Origin: Microvelia longipes
Lineage: Eukaryota; Arthropoda; Insecta; Hemiptera; Veliidae
Reading direction: 5' to 3'
Assembly (NCBI GenBank): GCA_018340805.1
Contig: JACMZG010001914.1
Location: forward strand, 24,777,981-24,841,980
Length of the DNA: 64,000 nucleotides
A program made the position numbers and the translations under genes. Under the pieces are notes generated by a model. That model did no database searches. It was not told the DNA's origin and saw only the letters and a list, made by a program, of their open reading frames with translations. This document shows, in pieces, positions 61,573 to 64,000 of this stretch (position 1 is its first letter; each line of letters starts with the position of its first letter).

Positions 61573-62720
61573 GACGTGTGGTCACCAAATTCAGCAGACC
61601 AACACAACCAGGGGGTACGGGAAGACCTGATTCCGACCCGACCAGCCTGGGGCGCAATAGGGCGACGGAGCTAACCTATCTATCATTAATTACGGTCGCC
61701 AGTCCTTTTTTCGCCTACCAGAGAAAGGACAAACTCTCTCACTATGACCATGTGCAGACTCTACAAAAAAGGGATGAGAAAGGATAAGGATAAGCAAGAG
61801 AGTGGATAGGTCTCGATTAGAACCCCTAATCAAGTACCAAGGAAAAGGAAGCCCAAGACCGGCCAGAGCGCCTGGTACCGTGACTTGGGATGAGCTAGGG
61901 AAGATTCGGTCTCGGCTAGAACATCTAGTCGAGTACAAGGAAAGGAAGCCCAAGACCGGCCAGAGCGCCTGGTACCGTGACTTGGGATGAGCTAGGAAAG
62001 ATTCGGTCTCGGCTAGAACATCTAGTCGAGTACCGAAGGAAAAGGAAGCCCAAGACCGGCCAGAGCGCCTGGTACCGTGACTTGGGATGAGCTAGGAAAG
62101 ATTCGGTCTCGGCTAGAACATCTAGTCGAATACCGAGGACAAGGAAACCCGGGGCCGGCCAGAACGCCTGGTACCGTGGCCCGGGACGGGAGGTTGGCTC
62201 GTCCAGGAACAGAGAGCCAGGATTGGGGAAGGAAGGAAAGAAGTTAAATGAATAACTACTCCATGAATTGAATTTTTAATACAACATGTATTAAAAATCT
62301 CTATCCAGAGAGTAGTAAGGAAGGAGAGGAGTGGTTAGAGAGAAGCGACCAGTCTCAGAACATCTGAAAGACTGATGATTGATTTACTGACTCTAGGACT
62401 GAGCTTCCCTCTAGCTCCTCCCAGTCCCCTCCAGGTAGAGCCCCCCACTACGCCACTGACACAGTGAGGCTATCTACCCTTATAGGTACTGGGATGTTCT
62501 CCCCACTCCACCCACCACTCTCTGTATACAAGTTACTTTACAATATATTAACATAAAACATATTTATATAACATATTCATGCTACATGTTTAATTTATTA
62601 TTATTACTTATTTATTAATTTATTATATTAATTTAATTGCTATATTTATTTAATCTATTAAATTAAGGAATGTATCTATTTAATTGTTTAGTAATTTATT
62701 TAATTAGTACATGTACTTTA
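61573..62720 (-). repeat. 5' LTR with internal minisatellite
   Basis: About 1148 bp, matching the 3' LTR almost base for base. The minisatellite (61833-62165) has the same number of units. Differences seen are mostly single-base indels, such as a run of seven A versus six at 55695/61765. Confidence 0.9.
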
Positions 62721-63654
62721 AGTTATTATAATTACTACTTAATAAGTAATTACTACTTAGTAGTACTTTATATTTACAATAATTAAAAACTACATAGCTG
62801 TGATATCTATAACTAATCAGGTACTTTGTTTTCTATGACTTATGTAACTATCTGAGCACTTTGTTCTCTATATCTATAACTAATTATATATTTTGTTGTC
62901 TATAACTTTCTATAACTAATTAATAACTTTGTTGTATATAACTATCTATAAATAATTAGGTATTTTGTTGTCTACAACTATATATAAATAATCAGGTACT
63001 TTGTTGTCTATAACTTTCTATAACTAACTAGGTACTTTGTTGTCTATAACTAACTCTAACAAATAATTAGGAACTTTGTTGTCAAATCGTGCGATAATTA
63101 TTACCAACACTTGATTATATAAACTCGGTCCTAAATGTTAATAAAATACAAACTCGCTTACGTTAGTTTAATAATTAATTATCTATGTTGTGTCATATCT
63201 TACTATGTGTCAATAATGAATTAGGCTCTTATTAGCTCTCTTCAACTCATTGAGTAATTCGTGGCCTTATTTACCCACTCTTGGAATCAAATGTCTTGGT
63301 AATTGCTTAATCAATTATTTGCGCTAAAGCAAAATCGTCTTTTAAAGCGTGGTGCAAAAGTTCTTGGAAAAAAACCTTGAACACTTTTGCTTGCATCATC
63401 GCGTATTCAAATATGAGGGGTAAATTAATAGGCATAGAGGCTGTACTTGCTAAGGCAAAGATAACTTAGTAAAATAGTTTCTTTTGTTGCTTATAATTAA
63501 AGCTATAAATAGTTCAGCATAAGCTTAAAAAGTAACTTAAAGGTTGATATTCAAGATTAGTGTATAAGTTTTTGTAGGACTTATTCTTATGTTAGTTAAT
63601 ATCATAGGAATAAACATCTTCTTAAACTTATGTTCATGTTCATACTCTATAAGC
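62721..63654 (+). repeat. Degenerate TATAACTA/GGTACTTTGTTGTC repeat region
   Basis: 62790-63090 has about six imperfect units of CTATAACT, AACTAATTAGGTACTTTGTT and GTCTATAAC, 45-60 bp apart. 63091-63654 is plain AT-rich DNA with no gene seen. Confidence 0.75.
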
Positions 63655-64000
63655 TTTAAATTGTTCTAATAGATCACCATCATTATAAGATCGCATGAGT
63701 ATAAGTGGAAATAGCTATATATCTAGATCATTATGTCCTATTATAGATCGGATGAGTATAAGTGGAATAGCTACACTACTATATCTAGATCATTATGTCT
63801 ATTATAAGATCGGATGAGTATAAGTGGAAATAGCTACACTACTATATCTAGATCATTATGTCTATTATAAGATCGGATGAGTATAAGTGGAAATAGCTAC
63901 CTACATTCTAGATCATTATGTCTATTATAAGATCGGATGAGTATAAGTGGAGTATGTTCCTACCTATATCTAGATCATTATGTCTATTATAGATCAGAAT
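63655..64000 (+). repeat. 64-bp tandem repeat running off the window end
   Basis: At least five units of GATCATTATGTCTATTATAAG, ATCGGATGAGTATAAGTGGA and AATAGCTACACTACTATATCTA, still in progress at base 64000. Confidence 0.95.

Larger units (their letters stand above)
55503..62720 (-). mobile_element. Gypsy-type LTR retrotransposon, RT/RNase H deleted
   Basis: A 7.2-kb element read on the minus strand: 5' LTR (61573-62720), primer binding site, gag, protease, a stub of RT, integrase, 1.2 kb of AT-rich non-coding DNA and 3' LTR (55503-56648). LTRs are nearly identical by eye, so insertion is recent. Yet the internal coding region is frameshifted in several places and lacks most of RT and all of RNase H, so it can only move with help. 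No clear target duplication could be picked out. Confidence 0.88.

Overview
This is an AT-rich, repeat-dense piece of an insect nuclear genome. The evidence is spliced secreted and cuticle-type genes with GT-AG introns, arthropod-style core promoters, a tRNA-derived SINE, and fragments of Gypsy, BEL/Pao, Penelope-like and Jockey-like retroelements. I cannot name the order or species. Frameshifts in open frames and single-base slips inside tandem arrays look partly like decay and possibly partly like assembly error.

Genes. Six protein-coding loci can be supported, all for secreted proteins. (1) 2008-3268 minus: tentative two-exon small secreted protein with a frameshift. (2) 19676-21373 plus: single-exon 565-residue precursor with ten R-x-x-R (mostly RVPR) sites and a YHAP-rich C-terminus. 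(3) 34389-35574 minus, (4) 38639-40403 plus and (5) 44282-46144 minus: a cluster of two-exon cuticular-type genes. Each has a Cys-Cys signal peptide encoded in exon 1, a phase-1 intron right after it, and a TATA box. A broken relative lies at 31685-32432. (6) 49600-54849 minus: four-exon, Cys-rich, N-glycosylated protein with a hydrophobic C-terminus and only phase-1 introns.

Mobile and repeated DNA, region by region. 0-9 kb: dispersed repeat families A-D, a foldback element and a foldback MITE. 9.2-11.4 kb: a TIR element that carries tandem arrays of its own end sequence. 13-18.5 kb: minisatellites, family A/B insertions and a full-length SINE. 21-25 kb: a TIR element, a foldback MITE and 52-bp and 72-bp tandem arrays. 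26.1-29.4 kb: a 3.3-kb nested palindrome with (TA)n hinges. 32.7-42 kb: BEL/Pao, Penelope-like and Jockey-like remnants between the cuticle genes. 46-54 kb: family A, B, C and D copies, several inside introns. 55.5-62.7 kb: a minus-strand Gypsy-type LTR element with near-identical 1.15-kb LTRs and the reverse transcriptase/RNase H region deleted. 62.7-64 kb: minisatellites running off the window.

The least ordinary items are: family A, which carries a clear 5S-rRNA-derived segment and occurs in head-to-tail units; the nested palindrome; the TIR element that has amplified its own ends; and the RVPR precursor gene.
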